Both the position numbers and the translations under genes were made by a program. Under the pieces are notes generated by a model. That model ran no database searches. It saw only the letters and a program-made list of their open reading frames with translations, and had not been told where the DNA came from. This document shows positions 44,342 to 53,072 of a stretch of DNA of 64,000 nt, one piece after another (positions within the stretch are counted from its first letter, which is position 1; each line of letters begins with the position of its first letter). This DNA is from Streptomyces cylindrosporus (GTDB lineage: Bacteria; Actinomycetota; Actinomycetes; Streptomycetales; Streptomycetaceae): contig NZ_JALDAY010000006.1 of the NCBI RefSeq assembly GCF_022698165.1, forward strand, positions 62,001-126,000, read 5' to 3'.

Positions 44342-45526
44342 ATGCCCAGGCGGGATGAGAACCACACGGGCGCACGTATAAAGGAGCAGCGCCGCCTGGC
44401 CAGGTTGACGCAGCGCCAGATGGCGGCTCTGCTGCCCTACTCCTACAGCCTGCTCAACCAAGTGGAGTGCGGGGCCCGTCCCGCAACAGCCGACTTCGTG
44501 GCGGCGTGCGCGAAGGTCCTCAAGATTGATGTCACGGTGCTGACCGGGCAGCCGTACGTGAGCGAGCTGCAGCGGGACCGCCTGGCCGAGCTGATCCGGC
44601 CGATCCGCGAGGCACTGGACCTGTACGACCTGGGTGCTGATCCCGACCTGAGCGTACGCCCGGCCGCTGAGCTCGTCTCGCGAGCGGACCGAGTGTGCGC
44701 CGAGGTGCGTGCCACTCATCTGCGCACTGCGGCACGACAGTTGCCGGACCTGATCGCCGAGCTGACACACGCGGCCTGGACGGTGCCCTCCAGCCAGCTG
44801 TGGCGAGCGCTGGCCTCCGCCTACCGCTCCGCGCATGACATCAGCATCAAGCTGGGCTACTACGATCTGTCCTCGGTCGCGCTGGACCGGATGGGCTGGG
44901 CCGCCGAACGCGCCTCGGATCCCTGCCTGGGCGCGGTCCGCCAGTACATGCGGGCGCTGGTGTACTTCCGGGAGGGCGAATACCGCATCGGCCAACGGCT
45001 GATCACCGCCGGCCACAGCGTGGTCGGCCAGGCCGACCAGGGGCGCGAGGCGCTCGCCGTCACTGGGCAACTCCACCTCGGCGCCTGCGTGATCGCGGCC
45101 CGCGCCAGCAACGAGGACGCCGTCGAGTGTCACCTCGCTCAGGCGGAGTCGATCGCGTCGCGCACCGGGGACGCTTCCAACGTGCACTGGCTCAGCTTCG
45201 GTCCGGCCAACGTCGCCCTGCACCGAATGTCCGCGGCTGTGGAGATGCGCCGCTACGATGACGCCCTCACCCAGGCCCGCACTATCAAACTGCCGGCCCA
45301 GCTGGCCACCTCCCGCCGCGCGCACTTCTTGATCGACCAGGCACGCTGCGAAATGGAGACAGGCCACCCCCAAGGCGCGTTGGCCTCGCTTGTCGAGGCC
45401 CGCCGTCTGGCCCCCGAGCAGACGCGCTACCACCCCGCGGCCCGCGAAACGATCACCGGGCTCGTTCATATCTCCCGCCGCACCCCGGACACTCTCCACC
45501 ACATGGCCTCCTGGGTCGGCCTCTAG
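44342..45526 (+). CDS. XRE regulator with C-terminal TPR-like region
   Basis: 394 residues; ATG 44342 follows CGGAGAGCGGG. An XRE helix-turn-helix (RIKEQRRLARLTQRQMAALLPYSYSLLNQVECGARPATADFVAACAKVL) occupies residues 10-65. The rest is a long helical region (WRALASAYRSAHDISIKLGYYDLSSVALDRM onward) with tetratricopeptide-like repeats. The size and layout are those of the large Streptomyces group related to WhiJ/BldA-dependent regulators that may respond to a peptide or protein partner. It is followed by an RsbW-like ATPase gene, the usual partner. Confidence 0.85.
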   Translation: MPRRDENHTGARIKEQRRLARLTQRQMAALLPYSYSLLNQVECGARPATADFVAACAKVLKIDVTVLTGQPYVSELQRDRLAELIRPIREALDLYDLGADPDLSVRPAAELVSRADRVCAEVRATHLRTAARQLPDLIAELTHAAWTVPSSQLWRALASAYRSAHDISIKLGYYDLSSVALDRMGWAAERASDPCLGAVRQYMRALVYFREGEYRIGQRLITAGHSVVGQADQGREALAVTGQLHLGACVIAARASNEDAVECHLAQAESIASRTGDASNVHWLSFGPANVALHRMSAAVEMRRYDDALTQARTIKLPAQLATSRRAHFLIDQARCEMETGHPQGALASLVEARRLAPEQTRYHPAARETITGLVHISRRTPDTLHHMASWVGL

Positions 45527-45539
45527 CCCCGCTCACCCC

Positions 45540-45559
45540 CGCTCACACAACTGTGAGCG
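45540..45559. promoter_or_regulatory. palindrome CGCTCACA-CAAC-TGTGAGCG
   Basis: A perfect 8-bp inverted repeat with a 4-base centre lies 13 bases after the XRE stop and about 155 bases before the RsbW-like gene. It could be a terminator hairpin or an operator for the XRE protein. TGTGAGCG-like sequence (GTGAGCGC) also occurs before the XRE gene near 44315, which favours the operator reading slightly. Confidence 0.5.
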
Positions 45560-45714
45560 TTGCCTCCTTTCATGCGCGACACGCTGGTTGCGCACACCGT
45601 TGGCAGCAGACGCACAACACGGTGCTGACGGCTCACGACGCTGGCCCTCGCTTGCCTGGTGTGCCCAGGCAGTCACCCGACTGCTCAACCCGCCACGTCG
45701 CAAGGGAGCAGCAG

Positions 45715-46374
45715 ATGAGCGCAACGACCCCGGCCAGCGCCCACCAGCGCGCAGGAGATCGCAGCCGTTCCCGGCCGATCCACCAGCTCCCTCTGTGCAC
45801 CCCGCACCACTGTCCCCAGACGGTCGGTGCCTGCAGCTGCGTCCCGTCATCCCGTGTCCCGGGCCTGCCGCACCTGCCCGCAGACAGGCGCCGGGCGAGG
45901 AACACCACCACGGAGACCGCAGCGGCCACGCGGCCAGTGGACATCGACACCATGCGCAACACCGTCAGCCGCCTGATCGGCCCCACCGCGCAGCCGCCCG
46001 CCAACGACCGGCCGGCCACGCTATGGGATCTGCATGGCCTGGCAGAGCGGGTGACCTTAACGGTCTCGGAGTTGCTGACCAACGTCCTGAGGCACGTGCA
46101 GCCGGACGCGGGCACCGGAACAAGGAGTGCGCGGCTGACCGTCAGGCGTCTGCCCGGAGCGCTGAACGTCTGCGTACGGGACTTCAACCAGGCCTTTCCC
46201 GCGCCGTCCTGCGCAGCCGCGGGCGCTGAGGACGGCCGAGGCTTGCAGCTGGTCAGGGCAATTGCCGACGACTTTGGATGGTCCCCCGCCCTCAGCGGCA
46301 AGGACGTGTGGGCCACCTTCACCATCCCCAGCGTCGCCTCGAGCGAGGGCACACGGAGCCGGGAGGCGTCATGA
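45715..46374 (+). CDS. RsbW-like anti-sigma/ATP-binding protein
   Basis: 219 residues from ATG 45715 (AAGGGAGCAG upstream). The C-terminal half is a GHKL ATPase: VSELLTNVLRHVQPD (N box) and AAGAEDGRGLQLVRAIADDFGW (G1/G2), as in RsbW/SpoIIAB-like proteins. The N-terminal 90 residues are rich in Cys, His and Pro and may bind metal. Such proteins act as partners of XRE regulators in Streptomyces and can phosphorylate an antagonist. The ATG of the next gene overlaps its stop. Confidence 0.82.
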   Translation: MSATTPASAHQRAGDRSRSRPIHQLPLCTPHHCPQTVGACSCVPSSRVPGLPHLPADRRRARNTTTETAAATRPVDIDTMRNTVSRLIGPTAQPPANDRPATLWDLHGLAERVTLTVSELLTNVLRHVQPDAGTGTRSARLTVRRLPGALNVCVRDFNQAFPAPSCAAAGAEDGRGLQLVRAIADDFGWSPALSGKDVWATFTIPSVASSEGTRSREAS

Positions 46375-46931
46375 CCAGCCCGAAGACCTCCAGCGAGCAC
46401 ACCGACGCCCCGTCGTCAGCGGGAGCGCTGGTAAGCACCCGGCAGGAGCGCGAGCTGGCCGTGGGCACGTGGCTGCTGCTGTCCGCTGACAGTAGGGACC
46501 GGGCGCTCGAAGAGTGGCGCACCGGCGGGATCGCTCTCCTGCGATGCGGCATGCGATTCACCGCCGTCCGCATGGACGCCAGCCTGATCCACGCTGCGGC
46601 CGGATCGGATGCACCGAAGAAGGTGAGAGAGTTCCTCGCCCAGGTGCTGCACAACGGCCCCGTCTTCGCCGACCAGCACAACCGCCGGTACTACGCCCTC
46701 GTGCCACCGAGTGCCGCCGATCGACCCGAGTGGAGCAAACCGCGGCGCGGCGCCGAGTGTCTTGCCCGCGGCTCCTTCCTCGGTGTTCCGCGGTTCGACC
46801 TCAGTAATCCGGAAGACGCATTCAGCTACTGGGTGGTGCCGATGGACGGGCCGGGCGACCTGTGCCCCGCCTTGACGGTGTCGCAACTCGTCGCCTACGG
46901 CCACAGCCGGTCCGCCGACGAGGGGCCGTAA
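46371..46931 (+). CDS. hypothetical protein, third gene of the XRE/RsbW cassette
   Basis: 186 residues; the ATG overlaps the previous stop (ATGA), so it is translationally coupled. No domain is recognised with certainty. A mid-protein stretch FTAVRMDASLIHAAAGSDAPKKVREFLAQVL and the DQHNRRYYALVPPSAADRPEW, CLARGSFLGVPRFDL and SYWVVPMDGPGDLCPALTVSQLV segments resemble proteins found in other Streptomyces regulatory cassettes, possibly related to a DNA primase/polymerase-like fold. It is likely a partner of the upstream regulators. Confidence 0.6.
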   Translation: MTSPKTSSEHTDAPSSAGALVSTRQERELAVGTWLLLSADSRDRALEEWRTGGIALLRCGMRFTAVRMDASLIHAAAGSDAPKKVREFLAQVLHNGPVFADQHNRRYYALVPPSAADRPEWSKPRRGAECLARGSFLGVPRFDLSNPEDAFSYWVVPMDGPGDLCPALTVSQLVAYGHSRSADEGP

Positions 46932-47050
46932 TGGCGACAAAGGGCTGGGCCGAGAACTGACACCCGTATACCTCGCGCCGGCTGCCGCGTCGCGTTGCTG
47001 CGCGGCAGCGCTACTCCAACCACCCCCACCACTCAACGACGAGGCTCATC

Positions 47051-48118
47051 ATGCCCGATTCGTTAACGACCAGTGCCACCTCGGCCGGCAGCGGAGACCG
47101 AGTGACACCCCCCGATGACATGAACCTGATAGTGAGCCCGGTCGGTCCCGACGCAGATCTCCGTGGGGCCCTCGAGGACCTGAAGCTGGGGCGCTTCGCA
47201 TCCACGCACGACCTCCTTGTGCGGACAGGTGAGAACTGGTCACTGCGCGCGCGCCGCGCCCAGCAGCTCGTGGCGGGCGCTAGCGACCGCAGCGTCATCA
47301 AGATGTGGCGGGACGTAGAGCCGAACAACGCGCACGCGGTCACCCTGTGGGCCAGGGCCCTGACCGAGGCAGCCCTCGAACTTAATCGCGGTGGCGGAAA
47401 CACCAGCACGGTGGGCCGCGCGATGGCGATGGCTTATCAAGAGTGGAAGAGGGCGCAGAGTCTGTGGCCGAAGTCGCCGGAGCCGTGGATCGGCAGACTC
47501 CAGCTGGCCCAACTCGTCCTCGATCCACGCGCCGTTGATCCCTACTGGAACAGGCGGATCCAACCGTGGGAGCGGCTTGACGACCCGGTGATGCACCTTG
47601 CGGGGCCGTGGCCGCTCCTGCACGAGATCAACTGGCGTGATCCCGGCAGCCGGGAAGGCCACCACCGCATGCGCGAGTACTTCCTGCACCGCCACGGCAC
47701 TGCGGTCGCGCTGCAATACGTCCACTGGCTCGTTGCCGGCCGCGTGGTCAACCCCGAACTCCTGGTGCTGCCGCTGTACGCGCTCATGGACGTCTACCGG
47801 CAACGCCACGGCCAGGGCCAGGCGGGCGCGCTGGGGTTCTTCCAGACGGATCAGGTCCGCCACTTCGCCGTCCAGGCCTACGACCAATGGTTTCTCCACG
47901 TTCCCGACACCGAGCATGCGTGGCTGTCGCCCTGGGACCTGAACTACCTGGCGCACGCCCTGGTGGCGTGCGGCGAAACCCACCGGGCGGCGCGGGTGTT
48001 CCAGGCGATGGGCCCCTACGCCGTGCCGCAGCCCTGGCAGGACATCAACGCCAGCCTCGGCCGCTCCAAGGACTGGACGCTGGAATTCCTCCGCATCCGA
48101 TCCTCCGTCCTGCGGTAG
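47051..48118 (+). CDS. hypothetical protein, DUF4034/TPR-like
   Basis: 355 residues, soluble. After a 25-residue polar head the sequence is helical repeats: LRGALEDLKLGRFASTHDLLVRTG, PNNAHAVTLWARALTEAALEL, AYQEWKRAQSLWPKSPEPWIGRLQLAQL and later WDLNYLAHALVACGETHRAARVF, a pattern like DUF4034 proteins, which look TPR-like. The function is unknown. It follows the XRE/RsbW cassette and is 95 bases upstream of an amino-acid permease. Confidence 0.65.
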   Translation: MPDSLTTSATSAGSGDRVTPPDDMNLIVSPVGPDADLRGALEDLKLGRFASTHDLLVRTGENWSLRARRAQQLVAGASDRSVIKMWRDVEPNNAHAVTLWARALTEAALELNRGGGNTSTVGRAMAMAYQEWKRAQSLWPKSPEPWIGRLQLAQLVLDPRAVDPYWNRRIQPWERLDDPVMHLAGPWPLLHEINWRDPGSREGHHRMREYFLHRHGTAVALQYVHWLVAGRVVNPELLVLPLYALMDVYRQRHGQGQAGALGFFQTDQVRHFAVQAYDQWFLHVPDTEHAWLSPWDLNYLAHALVACGETHRAARVFQAMGPYAVPQPWQDINASLGRSKDWTLEFLRIRSSVLR

Positions 48119-48212
48119 CGCGCCCCGCGATGACCAGCCGCGGCCCGCCTGACGAGATCGGCTCCCCCGCTCTGCCCCGCACCTTCCCCTTCCCTTCGAA
48201 AGTGGATCTCTG

Positions 48213-49727
48213 GTGACTCACAAAAAAGCCCGCCCGGCGGAACCGGCCAGCGACGATGATGTTCTCACCGTCCTCGGGATCAAGCCCGAGCTGTCCCGCA
48301 GACTGGGCCCGTTCGGCAATTTCGCGATCTCCTTCAGCGTGATCTGCATCCTGGCCGGCTGCATGACCCTGTTCGGGTTCGGTCTCACGACCGGCGGGCC
48401 CGCCGTGATGCTCGGCACGTGGGTGGTGATCGGCTTCTTCACGTTGCTGGTCGGAGTGTCCCTCGCCGACGTCGTCTCCGCCTACCCCACCAGCGGCGGT
48501 CCCTACTTCATGGCCGAAAAGCTGGGCGGACCGCGCTGGGGCTGGACGGCGGGCTGGCTGAACCTTCTGGGCCTGCTCGGCGCGATCGCCGGCATCGACT
48601 ACGGGGCCGCAGCGTTCGTCGGGGCCTTCGCCCAGCTCCAATGGGACATCACACCCTCCACCCGCAGCACCATGGTCATATTCGCGGCCATCCTGCTCCT
48701 GCACGGGCTGCTCAACTCGTTCGGCGTGCGCCTGGTCAACCTCCTGAACTCGATCTCCGTGTGGTGGCAGCTCCTCGGCGTCGTCCTCATCGTCAGCGCC
48801 TTGACCGTCGCGCCGGCCAAGCACCAGTCGGTGAGCTTCGTCTTCACCACCTTCCACAACGACACCGGCGTCTCCAGCCCGTTCTACGTCGTGCTCGTCG
48901 GCTCCCTCCTGGCCGGGTACACGTTCTGCGGGTACGACGCCTCCGCGCACGTCGCCGAGGAGACCACGGACGCCCAGAACTCCGCGCCCAGGGGCATCGT
49001 CCGCGCCATCTCGGTGTCCTGGGCGGCCGGGTTCGTCCTGCTGGCCGGGCTGCTGTTCGCCATCCAGGACTACGCGAAGACCCAGCACACGCCGACCAAC
49101 GTAGCGCCCGCGCAGATCTTCATCGACGTCCTCGGCGCGAACGTCGCCAAGGCCCTGCTCCTGGTCGTCATCGTGGCCATGCTGTTCTGCGGGAACGCCG
49201 AGGTCGCCGCCGCCAGCCGCATGGTCTACGCGTTTTCCCGCAGCGGGGCCCTGTGGTGGTCGCAGAGCTGGCGGAAGGTCAACCAGAAGACCCGGACGCC
49301 TACCCGCGCGGTGTGGTTCGCGGTCGTTGTGCCCTTCGCGCTTGCCCTGCCCGCCCTGTGGTCGGCGGCCGCCTACGGCGCGATCACCGCGATCAACGCG
49401 GTCGGCATGACACCGGCGTACGGCATCCCGGTCTACCTCGCGCTGCGCAAGGGCAAGGACTACCAGCCCGGCACGTGGACGCTGGGGCGCTGGCGCCAGC
49501 CGATTGGCGTCATCGCCGTCACCTACGTCGTGGTCATCACCGTCGTGTTCTGCCTGCCCCAGTCCGCACCGGTCACCGTCACCTCCTTCAACTACGCGGG
49601 CGTGACCCTGCTGGGGGCGCTGCTACTGGCCTGGGCGACCTGGCTCGCACGCGGCAAGAAGAGGTACCAGCTGACCGTCGCGCACACCGCCCAGCCCGGC
49701 GAAGCCGCGTACAGCGGAGGGTTCTGA
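48213..49727 (+). CDS. APC-family amino acid/polyamine permease
   Basis: 504 residues from GTG 48213; 12 hydrophobic segments. It has the helix-1 motif NFAISFSVICILAGCMTLFGFGL and the YFMAEKLGGPRWGWTAGWLNLLGLLGAIAG helix 2-3 region of the APC superfamily, with the conserved SYDASAH-like GYDASAHVAEETTDAQNSAPRGI segment of the AAT/GABA-permease group. The adjoining glutamine-synthetase-like gene overlaps by one base (TGATG). Together they suggest uptake and gamma-glutamylation of an amine such as a polyamine or ethanolamine. Confidence 0.87.
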   Translation: MTHKKARPAEPASDDDVLTVLGIKPELSRRLGPFGNFAISFSVICILAGCMTLFGFGLTTGGPAVMLGTWVVIGFFTLLVGVSLADVVSAYPTSGGPYFMAEKLGGPRWGWTAGWLNLLGLLGAIAGIDYGAAAFVGAFAQLQWDITPSTRSTMVIFAAILLLHGLLNSFGVRLVNLLNSISVWWQLLGVVLIVSALTVAPAKHQSVSFVFTTFHNDTGVSSPFYVVLVGSLLAGYTFCGYDASAHVAEETTDAQNSAPRGIVRAISVSWAAGFVLLAGLLFAIQDYAKTQHTPTNVAPAQIFIDVLGANVAKALLLVVIVAMLFCGNAEVAAASRMVYAFSRSGALWWSQSWRKVNQKTRTPTRAVWFAVVVPFALALPALWSAAAYGAITAINAVGMTPAYGIPVYLALRKGKDYQPGTWTLGRWRQPIGVIAVTYVVVITVVFCLPQSAPVTVTSFNYAGVTLLGALLLAWATWLARGKKRYQLTVAHTAQPGEAAYSGGF

Positions 49728-51088
49728 TGACCACACCCACGACACTCCCCGCCGCCGAGCACTGGCCGTACGAGGCGCTCACCCCGGAGGAACTGGAGAC
49801 TTTCGTCCGGGACCAGCGGGTCACCGAGATCGTGCTGGGCGTCCCCGACGTCCACGGCCGCCTCCAGGGCAAGGTCTTCAACCCTTCAGTGTTCCTGGAC
49901 CGGATGGCGCACGGGGCGGAGATGTGCTCCTACATCCTGGCGACCGACCCGGACCGGACACCCCTGGACGGCTTCGACTCCGCCGGCTGGGAGCAGGGCT
50001 TCGGTGACTTCCTCGTCAAGCCCGACCCGGGTACCGCCTGGATCCTGCCCACCCGTCCTGAAAGCGCCCTCTTCCTGGGAACCCCCGTCCACGACGACGG
50101 CACGCCCGTCGAGGTCGCCCCGCGCCGCATGCTGACCAGGCAGCTTGAACGGCTGCGGGAACTGGGCTATTTGGCACGGATCGGGGTGGAGAGCGAGTTC
50201 CTGCTGTGCACGAAGCAGCAGGCGAGTCTCAGCCCGGTATGGGAGGGAAGTCTCGACTACAGCCTGAACCCCCCGCCCAAGGTCCGGACCTTCTTCGGTG
50301 ACCTGGGGAACGTCCTCAACGACGCCGGTATCGGCCACGAGGCGATGAAAGCGGAGGGGGCGCCCGGCCAGGTCGAGGTGACGTTCGCCTACACCGATGC
50401 GCTGAATGCCTGCGACGACTACACGCTCTTCCGGCACATGGCCGCAGAGATCGCCGGGACCGGCCTTGCCCCGGTGTTCATGGCGGCCCCGGAAACCGGC
50501 GTCGGCAGCGGGCTCCACCTGCACGTGTCGCTGTGGTCCGAGCACGGTGAGCCGTGCTTCGTCCACCACCGGGGGCAAGATCTGTCGCCGTTGATGGACC
50601 ATGCCATCGCCGGGCTGATCGGAGCCCTCCCGCACCTGGGGGTGCTGTACGCGCCCTACGTCAACTCCTACAAACGCTACCGCCCCCACTCCTTCGCCCC
50701 GCTGCGCTACAACTGGGGCATCGATCACCGCGGTTGCGCCGTCCGCCTGGCCGGCCACGGCGAGCGCGCCCGCCTGGAGGTCCGTCTCGCAGGCGCCGAC
50801 GCCACCGTGTATCTCGCGGCTGCCGCCTGCATCGCCTCCATCGTCTACGGCATCGAGGAGAAACTGGCGGCACCGCTGGCCTGCGGCGGGGACGCCTACC
50901 AGGACGAGAGCTCGATGCCGCTGCCCGGCGATCTCGGGGAGGCTCTCCAGCAGTTCGACGGCAGCCCGGTGGCCGACCGGCTGCTCGGCAAGGACGTCGT
51001 ACGCCACTACGCCCGCCTGGCACGCGCCGAACTCCTTTACCACCGCAGGCAGGTCACCGACGTGGAACGGCAGCGCGGCATCCGCTGA
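49727..51088 (+). CDS. glutamine synthetase-like gamma-glutamyl-amine ligase
   Basis: 453 residues with the full GS fold: VLGVPDVHGRLQGK at the N-terminus, GVESEFLL (metal Glu), GQVEVTFAYTDA, SGLHLHVSLW (the conserved GSGMHxH-type loop), and YNWGIDHRG and RLEVRLAGADATVYLAAAACIA near the end. The NR-x-[PS] Arg loop reads DHRGCAVRLAG. Similarity to PuuA/GlnA3-type proteins and the coupled permease indicate that it joins glutamate to an amine, not ammonia. Two hairpins follow. Confidence 0.87.
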   Translation: MTTPTTLPAAEHWPYEALTPEELETFVRDQRVTEIVLGVPDVHGRLQGKVFNPSVFLDRMAHGAEMCSYILATDPDRTPLDGFDSAGWEQGFGDFLVKPDPGTAWILPTRPESALFLGTPVHDDGTPVEVAPRRMLTRQLERLRELGYLARIGVESEFLLCTKQQASLSPVWEGSLDYSLNPPPKVRTFFGDLGNVLNDAGIGHEAMKAEGAPGQVEVTFAYTDALNACDDYTLFRHMAAEIAGTGLAPVFMAAPETGVGSGLHLHVSLWSEHGEPCFVHHRGQDLSPLMDHAIAGLIGALPHLGVLYAPYVNSYKRYRPHSFAPLRYNWGIDHRGCAVRLAGHGERARLEVRLAGADATVYLAAAACIASIVYGIEEKLAAPLACGGDAYQDESSMPLPGDLGEALQQFDGSPVADRLLGKDVVRHYARLARAELLYHRRQVTDVERQRGIR

Positions 51089-51097
51089 GCCACCCTC

Positions 51098-51128
51098 CTG
51101 CCGCCGAGTCCACCCCCCTCGGCGGCAG
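51098..51128 (+). terminator. hairpin terminator 1
   Basis: CTGCCGCCGAG pairs with CTCGGCGGCAG around 9 bases, starting 10 bases after the ligase stop. Confidence 0.7.
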
Positions 51129-51197
51129 TGGGCGGCCTGGACTCCTGGCCCTCGCCGTTGGGCCAGGGGGGTCTGATCCCCGGTGGGTCCGGGCCCC

Positions 51198-51239
51198 GCT
51201 CTGGCCTTCCGCAGGGTGGCGCCTGCGGAAGGCCAGAGC
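51198..51239. terminator. perfect 18-bp hairpin
   Basis: GCTCTGGCCTTCCGCAGG (51198-51215) pairs without mismatch with 51222-51239 around the 6-base loop GTGGCG. It lies between the ligase and the zinc-ribbon gene. A T-poor terminator is likely; a structural repeat element is possible. Confidence 0.6.
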
Positions 51240-51300
51240 ACCACCCGCCACGCCGTCTGCGGGCGGGATCCTGCTCGATCACAGCGACTGGAGCCAGAAG

Positions 51301-51912
51301 GTGGCTGGGAGAACCACTTCCCCCGACCGAGCGGAAGCCGAGGCGCGTGCCGCCGGCTTCACCCCGAAAGAGCCTTACCCGGGCAGGGTGTTGGACTTGT
51401 GGCTGCTCGTCTGTTCCACCGAGGGCTGCGGGGAGAAGCACCTGTTCAAACTCAACCGGATCAGGAACGGCGAACGCTGCACCCACCAAAAGATGCTCCG
51501 AGCCCGCCGCGCAGCAGAGCGGGCGAACCGGCCGAAGTGCGGCACGTGCAAAACCGTCCTCAAGGACGGGGCCTGCCCGGCCTGCGCGGAGGCCAGGCAG
51601 GCCGCCGAGGAGATGCGCGCCGCCGGGTTCATCCCCCAAACCCGCTACCCGGGCCGGTTCACGGCGTCCTGGCCGCAGAAATGCGCCGAGTGCGGCCAGA
51701 TACGCCGCACGACCCGCAAACGCGTCAAGGACGGCAACCGCTGCACACACCGCGTAGTAGCCGAGCCGCCCATGGCACCCCCGTGGCGCACCGCAGCCCA
51801 ACTGGTCCCGCCGCGCCAAGGCGGACACGGTCCGATCATCGGGCGCACCCAGCCCGCCCCACCCCATCACAACGCTGAGGAGACAAGCCGTGCGAAGCAG
51901 GACCCACGGTGA
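51301..51912 (+). CDS. tandem zinc-ribbon protein, two related domains
   Basis: 203 residues from GTG 51301 (GGAG upstream; no better start is visible). Residues about 10-60 read AEARAAGFTPKEPYPGRVLD then C-x4-C-G ... GERCTH, and residues about 105-155 repeat the plan, RAAGFIPQTRYPGRFTASW then C-x2-C-G ... GNRCTH. Between them CGTCKTVLKDGACPAC is a third, classical CxxC...CxxC knuckle. The AAGF-x-P-x-x-PYPG-x(3-4)-W-x-x-x-C-x-x-C-G module is a small metal-binding unit found in actinobacterial proteins of unknown function. It overlaps the nuclease-fold gene at 51890 by 23 bases, so the two may work together. Confidence 0.65.
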   Translation: MAGRTTSPDRAEAEARAAGFTPKEPYPGRVLDLWLLVCSTEGCGEKHLFKLNRIRNGERCTHQKMLRARRAAERANRPKCGTCKTVLKDGACPACAEARQAAEEMRAAGFIPQTRYPGRFTASWPQKCAECGQIRRTTRKRVKDGNRCTHRVVAEPPMAPPWRTAAQLVPPRQGGHGPIIGRTQPAPPHHNAEETSRAKQDPR

Positions 51913-52414
51913 CGACGTGGTCACGATCGTGTGTCTGAATCTGGAGCGGGACGGAGGCGAGGACAACCCCGACGGGACCTTGCCGCAGCGCTGGCTGGAC
52001 GCCCACCACCATATTCTTAAGCCTCTGGAGGCCGACCTCGTTCTACGACAGGAGGCCAAGTACAGCCACCTGGCCGACAACCGGCGGCTGAAGGCCGCAG
52101 AGAAACTACTGGGGATGAGAGGCTTCCTCTCGCCCAACGGCGCCGGCCACAACCCGACCGCCCTGTTCATCCGGCCGGAGACCTTCCCGGTCGCCGAGCG
52201 CAGGCCGTACAACCCCATGTTCTGGCGCACTCCGCCAACCGTCGTGTCGGCCCGCTTCGCCGACGCACCCCAATCCGAACTGATGCTGATGTCGTGGCAC
52301 GCGGCGTTCAACAGTCCCCGAGGCCGTGAGCGCGAAGCCGACGAGATCACGGAGCTGATCGACCGGATGGAGGGGCGCGGAGGTTTCATCGGCGGAGGCG
52401 ATTGCAATGAGTAC
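51890..52414 (+). CDS. endonuclease/exonuclease/phosphatase (EEP) protein, exon 1
   Basis: From GTG 51890 (AGGAGACAAGCC upstream) 175 codons lead to the intron. VVTIVCLNLERDG is the EEP beta-strand with Asn, LEADLVLRQEAKY has the metal Glu, MSWHAAFNSPRGREREAD the catalytic His region, and GGFIGGGDCNEY the D-x-N strand. The frame then enters the group II intron. Joined to 54914-55336 it gives a 315-residue protein; the deduced splice junction reads GGGDCNEY-PLADGERIPPIDW, a smooth EEP sequence. EEP proteins cleave nucleic acids or phosphodiesters; the substrate here is unknown. Confidence 0.8.
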
Positions 52415-53072
52415 GTGCGACGTGAGGTCGCATTCTGACAGTGGGACATCTGCGTGAGAGCGATGCCCCCGGCTTGTGACCTGAAGTCGGTCGGCAGCCT
52501 CAGGTGCGTTCCGGGTAACCAGAAGGTGCTAAGCCGAGGTGAAAAGTCCAAGGGCGAACGGGTCCACCGGGAGCTACAGGCGAGCCGAAGATGGGACGGG
52601 TGAACGAAAGTGAATCCTCGTAGTAAAGAGTCGTTATGCATAACCCGCGACAGTGGACAGTAAGCGGCGGGTAGAAACCTGGGGCTTGAGAAGGCCCATG
52701 CGACTCCCGGTCGGTATTTGCCGGGAAGTAGGTCACCGCAGGTTCGGCTCAGAGAGGGCACCCACCCCTATCGCATCTGTGGAATGTGGAACACGGAAAC
52801 CCCGTATGGGTCCGGGACTGGTCTCCCGGTAAGCCGGAGGTAACGAAGGCCCAACCCCTGTGCGGGAACAGGATGCTCCAAGAAGCGAAGGCCGCTAGGG
52901 CGAAAGCCCAGGGGAAACGACAGGCGAACTGGACTCACCCAGCTGTCTATCACCCGGCGGATACCGGGCCTGTGCCCGGACCCGAAAGGGGGCTGACATG
53001 GAGCAGGTAGACCATGTAGAAGCGAAACGCCAAAAGCCATAACCGAGGCACAAGTTAGACGAGGAAGGAACG

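Noticed and set aside
48419..49726. Extension of the glutamine-synthetase-like gene by 430 codons
   Set aside because: The extension overlaps the APC permease in another frame and has low-complexity shadow composition; the ATG at 49727 is the usual start.
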